Assembly: GCA_964384915.1 (NCBI GenBank)
Contig: CAYLMA010000010.1
Coordinates: 1-64,000 of the forward strand
Length of the DNA stretch: 64,000 nucleotides
Direction of reading: 5' to 3'
From: Sulfurimicrobium sp964384915
GTDB taxonomy: Bacteria; Pseudomonadota; Gammaproteobacteria; Burkholderiales; Sulfuricellaceae
The notes under the pieces are model-generated. The model saw only the letters and a program-made list of their open reading frames with translations. It did no database searches and was not told the origin of the DNA. This document shows, piece by piece, positions 1 through 8,537 of the stretch. Each line of letters starts with the position of its first letter. Within the stretch, counting starts at the first letter, position 1. The position numbers and the translations under genes are program-made.

Positions 1-54
1 CATGTCGGGCTGAAGCCCGACCTACATTCACGGATAATTCGTTCCATATCAATA
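1..54 (-). repeat. MITE-like palindromic element, copy 1 (cut by window edge)
   Basis: The left edge holds the terminal part of a dispersed element that also occurs at 1176-1282, 29664-29782 and 30923-31028. Here it reads in the opposite orientation: the self-complementary core (cgggctgaagcccg) comes first, then tacattcacggataattcg, then the degenerate end atcaata. The other half lies outside the window. It is non-coding; no transposase is associated with it in the window. Confidence 0.6.
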
Positions 55-101
55 AACCCGCCGGAAATCATGGCGGGTTGCCGGGCCAATGATGTTGCGA
101 A

Positions 102-377
102 TCACGGCCATTGCTGCGCGACGTGCTTCACCCGCAAGACAGTTACCGTGTCGCCCTTCACCTGGTAGATCACCAGGTAATTTTCGTGAGCAACCAGTTC
201 GCGGGTTCCGCGCTTGCGACCAACCCGGAAGAGGTTGGGGTGAGTTCTCAGTTTCTCGGCTTTCGCCTCGATCTCGTCGGCCAGCTTTTCAGCGGCGTCG
301 GGATTATCCTGGGCGATATGGGCCACGATGGCCAGCAAGTCCGCCCGCGCCTGTTTTTTCCATTCCAGATCATGCAC
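102..377 (-). CDS. parE: ParE/RelE-family type II toxin
   Basis: A 91-residue protein of the RelE/ParE superfamily, whose members are ribosome-dependent mRNA interferases or gyrase poisons neutralised by a co-expressed antitoxin. Visible features are the N-terminal helical part (WKKQARADLLAIVAHIAQ), the central LRTHPNLFRVGRKRGTRELV region and the C-terminal strand pair YLVIYQVKGDTVTVLRVKH that ends the family's fold. The helix pattern and the RELV plus VIYQV motifs favour ParE over RelE, but the target cannot be told from sequence. Its start overlaps the end of the upstream antitoxin gene by 8 bases, as is usual for translationally coupled toxin-antitoxin pairs. Confidence 0.85.
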   Translation of the reverse strand: MHDLEWKKQARADLLAIVAHIAQDNPDAAEKLADEIEAKAEKLRTHPNLFRVGRKRGTRELVAHENYLVIYQVKGDTVTVLRVKHVAQQWP

Positions 378-816
378 GCTTGCCGGCCTTCGCCTTGGCG
401 ATGACCGCCCTCACGTCTTTCATTACATCGTCGTGCGGGATGGTTGGGCTGGTGTCGTCGATGGCCTCCTGCACTTCCGCTTTCAGCCACTTGTTATAGG
501 CTGCGGCTTCGTGGGCGCTTTTCATGGCTTCGGAACGATCTGGCCTTGTCCTGGTGGCCGGCGTGTCGGCATCGTAATTCACGGCGTCCACGTCGAAGCG
601 GGCAATACCCACACCCTTGAGGTAACTCACCAGTGTTTCGAATTTGCGGAAAATCCGTACCTGGTGGCTGCGCTGTGCTGCCAGCGCCCTTTCCGTCATG
701 CCGTACTTCACCAGAATGCCCCAGCCGCCCTTTTGCCCGACAACGTGCGCGCTGCGAACTACGCCGGCTTGGGCAAGCCGGGAAAGGGTCGTGTGGTCGA
801 TAGTTTCGGTGTTCAT
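370..816 (-). CDS. ParC-like partition-associated antitoxin of the ParE pair
   Basis: A 148-residue protein that resembles the ParC family of partition-associated proteins known from plasmids (N-terminal TLSRLAQAGVVRSAHVVGQ, then GGWGILVKYGMTERALAAQR and FRKFETLVSYLKGVGI). Its C-terminal tail, including HDDVMKDVRAVIAKAKAGKR, looks like the toxin-binding helix of type II antitoxins. The start at 816 is chosen because GGAGGA lies about 6 bases upstream; an in-frame ATG at 828 would place that ribosome binding site inside the gene. The gene lies directly upstream of the toxin with an 8-base overlap. By family knowledge it should neutralise the toxin and repress the operon; the assignment as antitoxin rests on position and tail. 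Confidence 0.7.
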   Translation of the reverse strand: MNTETIDHTTLSRLAQAGVVRSAHVVGQKGGWGILVKYGMTERALAAQRSHQVRIFRKFETLVSYLKGVGIARFDVDAVNYDADTPATRTRPDRSEAMKSAHEAAAYNKWLKAEVQEAIDDTSPTIPHDDVMKDVRAVIAKAKAGKRA

Positions 817-1020
817 ACATTCCTCCATGCCATTGCTGTGTATCTAATTATTATTGTAACTGCAAACAATAGATATTCGCACGTCTTGTTTTAACTGGCC
901 GCGTTCTCCGTTTTACCTATTGCCCGTTGGCCGAAGTGGCGCCTTCACCGTTCCGGCTGCGCGCTTGCGTTTGCTCCCGCTTCGTGGGTTGCGTTGGGTA
1001 GGATTGCGGGGCGGGCACGA

Positions 1021-1173
1021 TTAGAGGCCCGCTAACCTTTCGATGATCGCCAGCACGTCCGCCTCAGTCAGTCCGGCTCGCTGATCGACCAGGTGAAGTG
1101 TCTGGCAGTTTGGCGAGAAAAACGGGGCGAAATCATCCAGCGCCAGCCAAGGACGGTGTGGCTGACCATTCCC
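1021..1173 (-). pseudogene. C-terminal fragment of a HAD-domain-like protein, cut by a MITE-like element
   Basis: On the minus strand an open frame runs from the edge of the MITE-like element to a TAA at 1021-1023, about 50 codons. The translation includes HRPWLALDDFAPFF, then NCQTLHLVDQRAGLTEADVL, and ends AIIERLAGL. This resembles the end of the HAD phosphatase-like domains found in small stand-alone HAD proteins (W-x-A-L-D-D, then L-x-D-x-R-x-G-L-T). No start codon or N-terminal half is visible; the element at 1176-1282 sits exactly where the frame begins. The family call is tentative. Confidence 0.4.
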
Positions 1174-1175
1174 AA

Positions 1176-1282
1176 CTATTGGTCCGGCCTGATTTATCCG
1201 TGAATGGTAGGTCGGCCTTTAGCCCGACAAGTCGGCCTGAAGGCCGACCTACATTCGAAATTGAATCGTTCCGGATCAATAG
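1176..1282. repeat. MITE-like palindromic element, copy 2
   Basis: A 107-base copy with ends ctattggtccggc and ccggatcaatag, which are near-perfect inverted repeats of each other. The interior holds gtaggtcggcctttagcccgac and its near-complement aggccgacctac. See copies at 29664 and 30923 for the best-preserved ends. It abuts the truncated HAD-like fragment. Confidence 0.75.
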
Positions 1283-1675
1283 CCATGCCCGACACTCGAC
1301 TTCCCGGCAATAAAATCGCCCGGTGTTGCAAGCCGTTTCTAGAACAGGAAACAGGGGGCACGGTTCTTCTTCATGCAATCATCCTCCATTCCCCATCATT
1401 CGCCGCTTCCTGCCAATCGCGCACCCAACCGATGGGCGTCGGGATGATGACGCGGATGTGGCCCGAAGTTCTGTTCATGTTCATTGCCATACTCATTATC
1501 TCCCTCAAACCATGGCCACACTGTCCCGACATTCCCTCGCCTATCGTTTTTCCCGGAGGCCGGGGCCTCAGTCAAAAACGTCATAATGGATCATTACCTA
1601 TAAGCAATATCTATGCGCACACAATGACATGGCGCACTTGTTACAGGGAGGGGGAGTCAGGCCCTGAATGGGTAT
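1283..1675. other. Unassigned intergenic stretch
   Basis: About 390 bases with no frame I recognise. Short open frames exist on both strands but none has a convincing start, ribosome binding site or family-like composition. The stretch may be the decayed remainder of the gene whose end is at 1021-1173. Confidence 0.4.
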
Positions 1676-2887
1676 TCAGGCGGGCAGCCATTTGGCGGGG
1701 TCTATGCCCCACTTCTCGAAGGACTCGTGGCTGACGATCTTGTCAATACAGCCGGGGCGCGCCAGGTCGATTTCTTCCGGCAGGAGGTAATGCAGCTTTT
1801 CGGCGTGGTAAAACACTTTCACCTTGGGCTGCAGCATTTTTTCCGCGTGCTGTTCCAGCACGATGCCGAGCCGGTGGTTGCTCAGGCGCACCAGGGAGCC
1901 GCTGGGGTAGATGCCGAGGGTGCGGATGAAGGTCTGCACCATTTCCGGGTTGAAGTGGAATTTGCTCCATTCCAGCAGTTTCTTGAGCGCCTCGGTGGGG
2001 GGCATGCCCTTGTGGTAGACGCGCTCCGAAGTGATGGCGTCGTACACGTCGACGATCGCGCCCATCTGGCCGTAAAGCGAAATCTCATCGCCCTTGAGCT
2101 TGTTGGGGTAACCGGTGCCGTCGTAACGCTCGTGGTGCTGCCCCGCGACGTCGAGGGCGATCTGGCTGATGCCGGGCGTGTTCTGCAGAATGATGATGCT
2201 CTGCACCACGTGGGATTTCATTTTTGTGAACTCTGCATCGGTCAGCTTGGCCGGCTTGTTGAGGATGCTGTCCGGCACCTTGGCCTTGCCGACGTCGTGC
2301 AGCAGGGCGCCGATGGCGATTTCCTTGGTGATGTCGCGGGAGAGCTTCAAGCCGCGGGCAAAGGCCACCATCAGCGCGCAGACCGAGACCGAGTGCTGGA
2401 AGGTGTATTGGTCGTGGGTTTTCAGTCGCGCCAGGGGAATCAGCGCATCCTGGTGGCGGAAAATGGAGTCCACCATGTTTTCCACCAGCGGCTCCACTTT
2501 TTCCATCTCGATCTGCTGGCCCAGGCGGATGTCGCTGATGATGTCCTTGACGATGCGGTTGGCCTCGCCGTGCAGCTTCCTTGCGCGGTGCGCCTCCTCG
2601 GCCAGGGTGATGGCGACGATCGGCGCAGGCTGTTCTTCTGCAATATGCAGGATCCGTTCATGGATTTCTTCGCTGACCTGTTCCTGACTCTTGGCCTCGG
2701 CGATATCCAGGCCCTTGTCGGTGTCGATATACAGTTCGTGGATGCCAATCCCGCGCAGCTCCAGTGCGACCGTTTCATTCTTGACGGTAAATTGGTTGGT
2801 TGCAAAGGGATGGTCCATCCAGCCACAGTTCAGGTCGTGGATGTACATGCCTGGAATCAGTTGCGAGATGTCGATTTTTTTGATCAT
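1676..2887 (-). CDS. HD-GYP domain c-di-GMP phosphodiesterase
   Basis: A 403-residue cytoplasmic protein with an N-terminal DUF3391-like region (IDISQLIPGMYIHDLNCGW) and an HD-GYP domain from about residue 150. The catalytic signatures are complete: LLHDVGKAKVP for the HD part and QHHERYDGTGYP for the HHExxDGxGYP part. HD-GYP proteins hydrolyse cyclic di-GMP at a bi- or trinuclear metal site. The start at 2887 is preferred because any longer frame would run through the terminator at 2942-2971. No clear Shine-Dalgarno sequence precedes it. It is one of several c-di-GMP genes in the window; see also 13654, 36100 and 54738. Confidence 0.9.
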   Translation of the reverse strand: MIKKIDISQLIPGMYIHDLNCGWMDHPFATNQFTVKNETVALELRGIGIHELYIDTDKGLDIAEAKSQEQVSEEIHERILHIAEEQPAPIVAITLAEEAHRARKLHGEANRIVKDIISDIRLGQQIEMEKVEPLVENMVDSIFRHQDALIPLARLKTHDQYTFQHSVSVCALMVAFARGLKLSRDITKEIAIGALLHDVGKAKVPDSILNKPAKLTDAEFTKMKSHVVQSIIILQNTPGISQIALDVAGQHHERYDGTGYPNKLKGDEISLYGQMGAIVDVYDAITSERVYHKGMPPTEALKKLLEWSKFHFNPEMVQTFIRTLGIYPSGSLVRLSNHRLGIVLEQHAEKMLQPKVKVFYHAEKLHYLLPEEIDLARPGCIDKIVSHESFEKWGIDPAKWLPA

Positions 2888-2941
2888 GCCGGGGTTTGGG
2901 GCGAAAATTATTACATTGATTGTAATGCTTAAACCCGTAAT

Positions 2942-2971
2942 AAAAAAGGCGGCCCGGAGGCCGCCTTTTTT
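2942..2971 (-). terminator. Rho-independent terminator after the parvulin gene
   Basis: A GC-rich inverted repeat (aaggcggcc-cggaggccgcctt) flanked by A and T runs on both sides, 20 bases past the stop of the minus-strand parvulin gene. It could terminate in both directions. It also separates that operon from the HD-GYP gene downstream. Confidence 0.85.
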
Positions 2972-2990
2972 AAGCTGCAGAAATGCCGAA

Positions 2991-3875
2991 TTATTTCGCT
3001 GCCGCGGGTGCCGCTGCGGGGGCTGGCGCATCCATGATTTCAATCTTGGCTGCGGCTCTCATGTCGTCAACCAGTTTTTTCAGGTTCTGCTGCTGCACCT
3101 GCTGGGACAAGCCAGGCTTGACCTGCTCGAATGAAGGAGCCTGAAGCGGGCGGGAATCTTCCAGCATGATGACGTGGTAGCCGAACTGGGTTTTAACCGG
3201 TTCAACGGTGAATTTCCCCTTTTCCAGCTTGGCAACGGCATCGCCGAATTCCGGCACCATGCTGCGCATGTCGAACCACCCAAGATCGCCGCCCTGGGCC
3301 TTGGAGCCGGGGTCTTTGGATTTGTCCTTGGCCAGCTTGTCAAAGGCTTTGATGTCTTTTTTCAGCTTGGCGATGATGTCTTTTGCGTCGGCTTCCTTTT
3401 CAACCAGGATATGGCGTGCCTTGTATTCGCTGCCGCTCATCTGGGCCTTGATCTTGTCGTATTCGGCTTTCAGCATGTCGTCGCTGACCGGATTGTTCTT
3501 GATGTAGTCCTGCACGAAGGCATTGGCCAGGATGGATTGCTTGGTCAGGTCGATCTGGTCCATGACTTCAGGCGTCTTGTCCAGGCCTTTCTTGAGCGCT
3601 TCCTGGGATACCAGCAACTGCATCGCCAGTTGGTCGATGATGGACTTGCGTGTCTCTGCGTTGTCCGGCTGGCCCATGCCCGTGCGCTGCTTGACCAGCA
3701 GTTCAACGCGGTTCTTGCTGATGGCGGTGCCGTTCACGGTAGCCGCGGCCGCAGACGCAGCCGCATCTTTTGCGGCTGGAGTGGCGGTTTTTGTGCTTTC
3801 GTCGGCGTTACAGGCGCTCAGGGTAAGCAGTGATGCTGCGCTGGCCAGCAGAATGCGTGATTTGATTGACATCAT
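2991..3875 (-). CDS. Parvulin-type peptidyl-prolyl isomerase lipoprotein
   Basis: A 294-residue periplasmic foldase-like protein. The N-terminus is a lipoprotein signal with a lipobox ending LSAC at about residue 22. A SurA/PrsA-like helical N-terminal region follows (about 45-150), then a PpiC parvulin domain (about 155-255) starting at YKARHILVEKEADAKDI, with QGGDLGWFDMRSMVPEF and the closing FGYHVIMLED motif. The tail is Ala/Pro rich. Family members catalyse prolyl cis-trans isomerisation and help fold exported proteins. AAGGA lies 7 bases before the start. It is the last gene of the yciB-yciI-bolA-ppiC row and has its own terminator. Confidence 0.9.
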   Translation of the reverse strand: MMSIKSRILLASAASLLTLSACNADESTKTATPAAKDAAASAAAATVNGTAISKNRVELLVKQRTGMGQPDNAETRKSIIDQLAMQLLVSQEALKKGLDKTPEVMDQIDLTKQSILANAFVQDYIKNNPVSDDMLKAEYDKIKAQMSGSEYKARHILVEKEADAKDIIAKLKKDIKAFDKLAKDKSKDPGSKAQGGDLGWFDMRSMVPEFGDAVAKLEKGKFTVEPVKTQFGYHVIMLEDSRPLQAPSFEQVKPGLSQQVQQQNLKKLVDDMRAAAKIEIMDAPAPAAAPAAAK

Positions 3876-3933
3876 TTACAGTTCCTTAAACGTGATTAAA
3901 GCTATGGTAAAAAAACATTAAATTCAGTCCGGC

Positions 3934-4197
3934 TTAGAGCTCTCCGGGTGCATAGGCCTTTATGCTCAAGGCATGGATTTTGGTTTGCATCAGATCGCCG
4001 AGGGCATTATATATCAGGCGATGCCGCTTGATGGTTAACAATCCTTCAAACCGGGGCGAAACGATGGTGAGGTTGTAATGCCCGCCGCCGCTCCTGGCCC
4101 CCGCATGCCCGGCGTGGAGCGCGCTGTCGTCGCCAATCTCGATCGCTTCAGGTTCGAGTGTGGCAAGTTTTTGTTGCATTTCTTCTATTGTGGTCAT
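3934..4197 (-). CDS. bolA: BolA family protein
   Basis: An 87-residue protein with the BolA fold: N-terminal helix IEEMQQKLATLEPEAIEI, the GGHYNLTIVSPRFEGL strand pair, and the signature FEGLLTIKRHRLIYNALGD followed by IHALSIKAYAP. BolA proteins work with monothiol glutaredoxins in iron-sulfur cluster handling and in stress-linked gene control. A histidine that can act as cluster ligand is present in HRLIY. The start overlaps the stop of the upstream yciI by four bases (ATGA), so the two are probably translated together. Confidence 0.93.
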   Translation of the reverse strand: MTTIEEMQQKLATLEPEAIEIGDDSALHAGHAGARSGGGHYNLTIVSPRFEGLLTIKRHRLIYNALGDLMQTKIHALSIKAYAPGEL

Positions 4198-4499
4198 GCG
4201 GGTAATGTCTTTTTAAAAGGTTTGACACTGACCCTGGCGTAAACGCCAGCGGCCACATAGGGATCGGCTTCGGCCCAGGACTGCGCTTCCTGCAGCGAGG
4301 AAAATTCCGCCACGATCAGGCTGCCGGTGAATCCCGCCGGGCCCGGATCGGCGCTGTCGATGGCGGGAAAGGGGCCCGCCAGCAACAGGCGTCCGGCCTG
4401 CTGCAGCGCCGTGAGGCGCGCCAGATGCAGAGGGCGGGCGGCGAGCCGCTGCTCGAGGCTGTCAGGCGCATCCTCGCCTAGAATGGCGTAGAACATCAT
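4194..4499 (-). CDS. yciI: YciI family protein
   Basis: A 101-residue member of the YciI (dimeric ferredoxin-like fold) family, recognised by MMFYAILGEDAPDSLEQRL, the R-x-x-HLARL histidine region, LLLAGPFPAID, and FSSLQEAQSWAEADPYVAAGVY. Family members have a conserved His-Asp pair and unknown physiological substrates. It lies between yciB and bolA with ATGA overlaps on both sides, an order common in proteobacteria. Confidence 0.93.
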   Translation of the reverse strand: MMFYAILGEDAPDSLEQRLAARPLHLARLTALQQAGRLLLAGPFPAIDSADPGPAGFTGSLIVAEFSSLQEAQSWAEADPYVAAGVYARVSVKPFKKTLPA

Positions 4500-5035
4500 G
4501 AGCCTTTCTCTTCTTCAATGTACTTGGACAATAACAGCCCTTGCAGAATGACGAATGCAAACATCAGCCCCATGCTGCCAAAGAGCTTGAAGTTGACCCA
4601 GGTGTCGGTGGAATAGTTGAAGGCGACATAAAGATTGAGCACCCCCATCAGCAGGAAGAAGCCCATCCAGCTCAGATTGAGGTTGCGCCACACGAAATCC
4701 GGCGCGGAGAACTGCTTTTCCATCATGGCGCGGATCAGGTTTTTGCGGAACAGGCCCGCGCTGACCGCCAGCACCACGGCAAACAGCCAGTACAGCACGG
4801 TGGGCTTCCACTTGATGAAGGTCTCGTCATGCAGGAACAGGGTCGCGCCGCCGAACAGCGTGATGATGGCCAGGCTGACCCACAGCATGGTATCCACCTT
4901 GCGGTGCTTGAGCCAGACCCAGCCGATCTGGCCGAATGTGGCTGCAATGGCCACGGCGGTGGCGGTGTAGATGCCATACAGCTTGAAGGCGGCGAAAAAA
5001 AGGATGATGGGAAAAAAATCGAAGAGGAATTTCAT
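4496..5035 (-). CDS. yciB: Inner-membrane septation/envelope protein YciB
   Basis: A 179-residue integral membrane protein with five to six hydrophobic segments, beginning MKFLFDFFPIILFFAAFKLY. Family hallmarks are the start KFLFDFFP, WVWLKHRKVDTMLWVS, LFGGATLFLHDETFIKWKPT and the C-terminal KLFGSMGLMFAFVILQ. YciB (formerly IspZ) is linked to cell envelope integrity and septation and interacts with elongation and division proteins in E. coli. It heads the operon yciB-yciI-bolA-ppiC and is divergent from the PHP gene at 5111. Confidence 0.95.
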   Translation of the reverse strand: MKFLFDFFPIILFFAAFKLYGIYTATAVAIAATFGQIGWVWLKHRKVDTMLWVSLAIITLFGGATLFLHDETFIKWKPTVLYWLFAVVLAVSAGLFRKNLIRAMMEKQFSAPDFVWRNLNLSWMGFFLLMGVLNLYVAFNYSTDTWVNFKLFGSMGLMFAFVILQGLLLSKYIEEEKGS

Positions 5036-5110
5036 CGCGTTGATTATGGCTTCATTTCAATAGATCGAGCATTTTGCTATGATTAGCCTTCTTCTTACAA
5101 GTTCCCCCGC

Positions 5111-5977
5111 ATGCCAAAGATTGACTTGCATAGTCACTCCACCATTTCCGATGGTTCCTACACGCCAGCCGAGCTGGTAAATTACGCCGCAGCCCAGGGT
5201 GTTGAAATCATGGCGCTGACCGATCACGACGATGTCGCCGGGCTGGATCAGGCGCGTGTCGTGGCTGAAGGCCTGGGCGTGAGCCTGATCAACGGGGTTG
5301 AAATATCCGTGACATGGAACAAGCGCACCATCCATATTGTCGGGCTGCGCGTGGACCCAACCCATCCCGAACTGCTGGCGGGGCTGGAGAACATCCGCTC
5401 CGGACGGATGACACGGGCTGCGGCGATTGCGGCTGAACTGGACAAGGCGGGGATATCCGGTAGTCTGGAAGGCTCCATGGCATATGCCAAGGAGCGCATT
5501 ATCAGCCGCACCCATTTCGCACGTTTCCTGGTGGCGCAGGGGCACGCCAAGGATGTGAAAACGGTGTTCAAGAAATTTCTGGTCAAGGGCAAGCCCGGGC
5601 ATGTTTCGCACCAGTGGGCGGATATGAGTGCAGCCATCGGCTGGATCAGAGACAGCGGCGGCGTGGCGGTGCTGGCGCACCCGGGCCGTTACGATATTGG
5701 CAAAACCACCATGCACGGGCTTTTTGCCACATTCAAGGACGCCGGCGGCGAAGCGGTGGAAGTGGTTTCAGGCAGCCATACCGCCGATCAGTACCGCATT
5801 TTTGCCGAGTACGCGCGGCTTTATGAACTGAAGGCCTCGGCGGGCTCCGATTATCATGGACCCACACATAATTTTTTCGATATGGGCAGGCTGCCTCCCT
5901 TGCCGTCCGGCTGCGTTCCGGTGTGGCAGGGTTGGCCTGAGCTGGAACGCTTTGAAACGCAACGCGGCAGTGCCTGA
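5111..5977 (+). CDS. rnm: PHP-domain 5'-3' exoribonuclease / nucleoside bisphosphate phosphatase (Rnm-like)
   Basis: A 288-residue PHP-domain protein. The metal-binding motifs are visible: DLHSHSTISDGSYTP at the N-terminus, ALTDHDDVAGL, GVEIS, then GVAVLAHPGRY and the late SAGSDYHGP. Proteins of this type (YciV/Rnm) hydrolyse 3',5'-nucleoside bisphosphates and trim 5' ends of rRNA. The gene is followed after 20 bases by a YciO-type gene, the same neighbourhood as yciV-yciO in E. coli, which supports the assignment. Confidence 0.88.
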   Translation: MPKIDLHSHSTISDGSYTPAELVNYAAAQGVEIMALTDHDDVAGLDQARVVAEGLGVSLINGVEISVTWNKRTIHIVGLRVDPTHPELLAGLENIRSGRMTRAAAIAAELDKAGISGSLEGSMAYAKERIISRTHFARFLVAQGHAKDVKTVFKKFLVKGKPGHVSHQWADMSAAIGWIRDSGGVAVLAHPGRYDIGKTTMHGLFATFKDAGGEAVEVVSGSHTADQYRIFAEYARLYELKASAGSDYHGPTHNFFDMGRLPPLPSGCVPVWQGWPELERFETQRGSA

Positions 5978-5997
5978 AACCTGGAGCATTATTTAAT

Positions 5998-6627
5998 TTG
6001 TCACAATTTTTTACCATCCATCCCGACAACCCCCAGCCGCGACTGATCCGGCAGGCGGCGGACATCATCAGGAACGGCGGCGTGGTGGTGTATCCCACCG
6101 ACTCCTGTTACGCCCTGGGCTGCCATCTCGGCGACAAGGACGCGATGCAGCGCATCCGCGATATCCGCGGGGTGGATGAGCGCCACCACTTCACCCTGGT
6201 GTGCCGCGACCTGTCCGAGCTGGCTCACTATGCCCGCGTGGACAACCAGCAATATCGCCTGCTCAAGTCCAACACGCCGGGCAGCTATGCCTTCATCCTG
6301 CTGGCCACCAAGGAAGTGCCGCGCCGCCTGCAGCACCCCAAGCGCGCCACTATCGGCCTCAGGGTACCGGATCACCCGGTGGCGCTGGCTCTGCTGGAAG
6401 AGTTGGGCGAGCCGCTGCTGAGTTCCACGCTGTTGTTGCCGGGAGATGAAGGCCCTCTCAGCGACGGCGAGGAAATCCGCGACCGGCTGGAAAAAAGGGT
6501 GGATCTGATCCTTGATGCCGGCAGTTGCTGCACCGGCATGACCACGGTGATCGACCTGACGGGCAGCGAGCCGGTATTGATCCGCGCCGGCAAGGGCAGC
6601 CTCGAACCTTTCGGACTCGAAGACTGA
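5998..6627 (+). CDS. yciO: YciO/Sua5-type protein (threonylcarbamoyl-AMP synthase family)
   Basis: A 209-residue protein of the YrdC/Sua5/YciO fold. Motifs include GGVVVYPTDSCYALGCHLGD, IRDIRGVDERHHFTLVCRDL, PGSYAFILLATKEVPRR and ATIGLRVPDHPVALALL. YrdC members make threonylcarbamoyl-AMP for the t6A tRNA modification; YciO members may have a related but distinct role. The start is a TTG at 5998 with GGAG about 11 bases upstream; no ATG is available until residue 50. The stop TGA overlaps the next start. Confidence 0.88.
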   Translation: MSQFFTIHPDNPQPRLIRQAADIIRNGGVVVYPTDSCYALGCHLGDKDAMQRIRDIRGVDERHHFTLVCRDLSELAHYARVDNQQYRLLKSNTPGSYAFILLATKEVPRRLQHPKRATIGLRVPDHPVALALLEELGEPLLSSTLLLPGDEGPLSDGEEIRDRLEKRVDLILDAGSCCTGMTTVIDLTGSEPVLIRAGKGSLEPFGLED

Positions 6628-7274
6628 TGGAACTTACCCTGATCCAGCAGATCGCCGTCTATGCGCTGCCGGTAATCTTTGCCATCACCCTGCATGAAGC
6701 CGCGCACGGCTATGCCGCCAGGCATTTCGGCGACACCACGGCCTACATGCTGGGGCGCATCAGCGTGAATCCGCTGCGCCACATCGACCCCATCGGAACG
6801 GTGCTGGTGCCGCTGGCCACCCTGGCGCTGGGCGGCATCCTGTTCGGCTGGGCCAAGCCGGTGCCGGTGAATTTCAACCATCTGCGCCACCCCAAGCGCG
6901 ACATGCTCTGGGTCGCCGCCGCCGGGCCCGCGGCCAACCTGGCGATGGCGCTATTCTGGGCGCTGGTGATGAAAATCGGCCTGTCCATGCCGGAAAGCAG
7001 CCTGGCCTTGCCCATGGCGCTGATGGGCAAGGCCGGCATCACCATCAATGCCGTGCTCATGGTGCTTAACCTCTTGCCCCTGCCGCCGCTGGATGGGGGG
7101 CGTATCGCAGTCAGCCTGCTGCCGCCGCCCCTGGCTTATTCCTATGCCCGCCTCGAACCCTACGGCATGATCATTTTGGTGGTGCTGCTGTTTTCCGGCG
7201 CGCTGGGCGTTATTCTGTGGCCGATGATCAATACCGCCACGGCGCTGATTGCTTCTCTTTTTGGACTTCACTGA
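6627..7274 (+). CDS. Site-2 protease family zinc metalloprotease (M50B)
   Basis: A 215-residue multi-pass membrane protease. The zinc-binding HEAAH motif is at residues 23-27 in the first helix, and the third ligand lies in LLPLPPLDGGRI (the N/D-x-x-P-P-L-D-G-G motif). It has about six membrane segments and no PDZ domain, as in the compact bacterial M50 group. It probably cleaves membrane proteins within the bilayer; the substrate is unknown. The ATG at 6627 overlaps the stop of the YciO-type gene; longer frames would overlap that gene heavily. Confidence 0.9.
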   Translation: MELTLIQQIAVYALPVIFAITLHEAAHGYAARHFGDTTAYMLGRISVNPLRHIDPIGTVLVPLATLALGGILFGWAKPVPVNFNHLRHPKRDMLWVAAAGPAANLAMALFWALVMKIGLSMPESSLALPMALMGKAGITINAVLMVLNLLPLPPLDGGRIAVSLLPPPLAYSYARLEPYGMIILVVLLFSGALGVILWPMINTATALIASLFGLH

Positions 7275-7292
7275 TTAGGACGTTTAACTAAC

Positions 7293-8495
7293 ATGTATCA
7301 GGAACGCGTTTTATCCGGCATGCGCCCCACGGGCGGCCTGCACCTCGGCCACTACCACGGCGTGCTGAAAAACTGGGTGGAGCTGCAGCATGAATTCGAA
7401 TGCCTGTTCTTCGTAGCCGACTGGCATGCGCTCACCACCCACTACGACACCCCCGAGGTGATCGAGCGCAATGTCTGGGACATGGTGATCGACTGGCTGG
7501 CCGCCGGGGTCGATCCGGCCAATGCCACGCTGTTCATCCAGTCGCGCGTGCCGGAACATGCCGAGCTGCACCTCTTGCTGTCGATGATGACGCCGCTGGG
7601 CTGGCTGGAGCGTGTGCCGACCTACAAGGACCAGCAGGAAAAGCTGTCGGAAAAGGACTTGAGCACCTACGGCTTCCTCGGCTACCCCTTGCTGCAGAGC
7701 GCCGACATCCTGATCTACCGCGCCAACCAGGTGCCGGTGGGCGAGGACCAGGTGCCGCACATCGAGTTCACGCGCGAAATCGCGCGCCGCTTCAATCATC
7801 TCTATGGCCGCGAGATCGGCTTCGAGGAAAAGGCCGAGGCTGCAGTGAAGAAGCTCGGCAGCAAGCGTGCCAGGCTTTATGACGAGCTGCGCAAGCGTTA
7901 CCAGGAGCAGGGCGACGATGAAGCGCTGGAATCGGCACAGGCCCTGCTCAACGAGCAGCAGAACCTGTCGCTGGGCGACAAGGAACGCCTGTTCGGCTAT
8001 CTCGAAGGCGGCGGCAAGATGATTCTGGTGGAGCCGGAGGCGCTCTTGACTGCGGCTTCGCGCATGCCGGGCCTGGACGGGCAAAAAATGTCCAAGTCCT
8101 ACCACAACACCATCACCCTGCGCGAAGACGCGGAGAGCGTGAACAAGAAAATCCGCACCATGCCTACAGATCCTGCTCGCGTGCGCCGCACCGATCCGGG
8201 CGATCCGGCCAAGTGCCCGGTATGGTCCTTCCACATGGTGTATTCGAACGATGCCACGCGCGAATGGGTGCAGCAGGGCTGCAAGAGCGCCGGCATCGGC
8301 TGCATCGAGTGCAAGCAGCCGGTGATCGAGGCGGTGCTGAAGGAGCAGGAGCCGATGCGCGAGCGCGCCCGGATGTACGAGGAAGACCCGACCCTGGTGC
8401 GCAACATCATCGCCGACGGCTGCGAAAAAGCGCGCAAGCTGGCAAACGAGACCATGCGCGACGTGCGCGAGGCGATGGGGCTGAGTTACGGCTGA
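7293..8495 (+). CDS. trpS: Tryptophan--tRNA ligase
   Basis: A 400-residue class I aminoacyl-tRNA synthetase that charges tRNA-Trp. The HIGH-type signature is HLGH at residues 17-20 and the KMSKS loop is present near residue 265 (LDGQKMSKSYHNTI). Between them lies an insertion of roughly 55-60 residues (KAEAAVKKLGSKRARLYDEL onward) that makes the protein longer than the ~335 residues of E. coli TrpS; such long forms occur in betaproteobacteria. Cysteines near CPVWSFHMVY and IGCIECKQP suggest a small metal-binding site in the C-terminal half. It lies 18 bases after the protease gene. Confidence 0.96.
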   Translation: MYQERVLSGMRPTGGLHLGHYHGVLKNWVELQHEFECLFFVADWHALTTHYDTPEVIERNVWDMVIDWLAAGVDPANATLFIQSRVPEHAELHLLLSMMTPLGWLERVPTYKDQQEKLSEKDLSTYGFLGYPLLQSADILIYRANQVPVGEDQVPHIEFTREIARRFNHLYGREIGFEEKAEAAVKKLGSKRARLYDELRKRYQEQGDDEALESAQALLNEQQNLSLGDKERLFGYLEGGGKMILVEPEALLTAASRMPGLDGQKMSKSYHNTITLREDAESVNKKIRTMPTDPARVRRTDPGDPAKCPVWSFHMVYSNDATREWVQQGCKSAGIGCIECKQPVIEAVLKEQEPMRERARMYEEDPTLVRNIIADGCEKARKLANETMRDVREAMGLSYG

Positions 8496-8537
8496 GTCTT
8501 CTCCTTTGTGGTTCGCGCTTATTTGGAGGTAGTGCTT

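Noticed and set aside
2888..3043. N-terminal extension of the HD-GYP protein
   Set aside because: It would be translated through the terminator hairpin at 2942-2971 and into the parvulin gene end.
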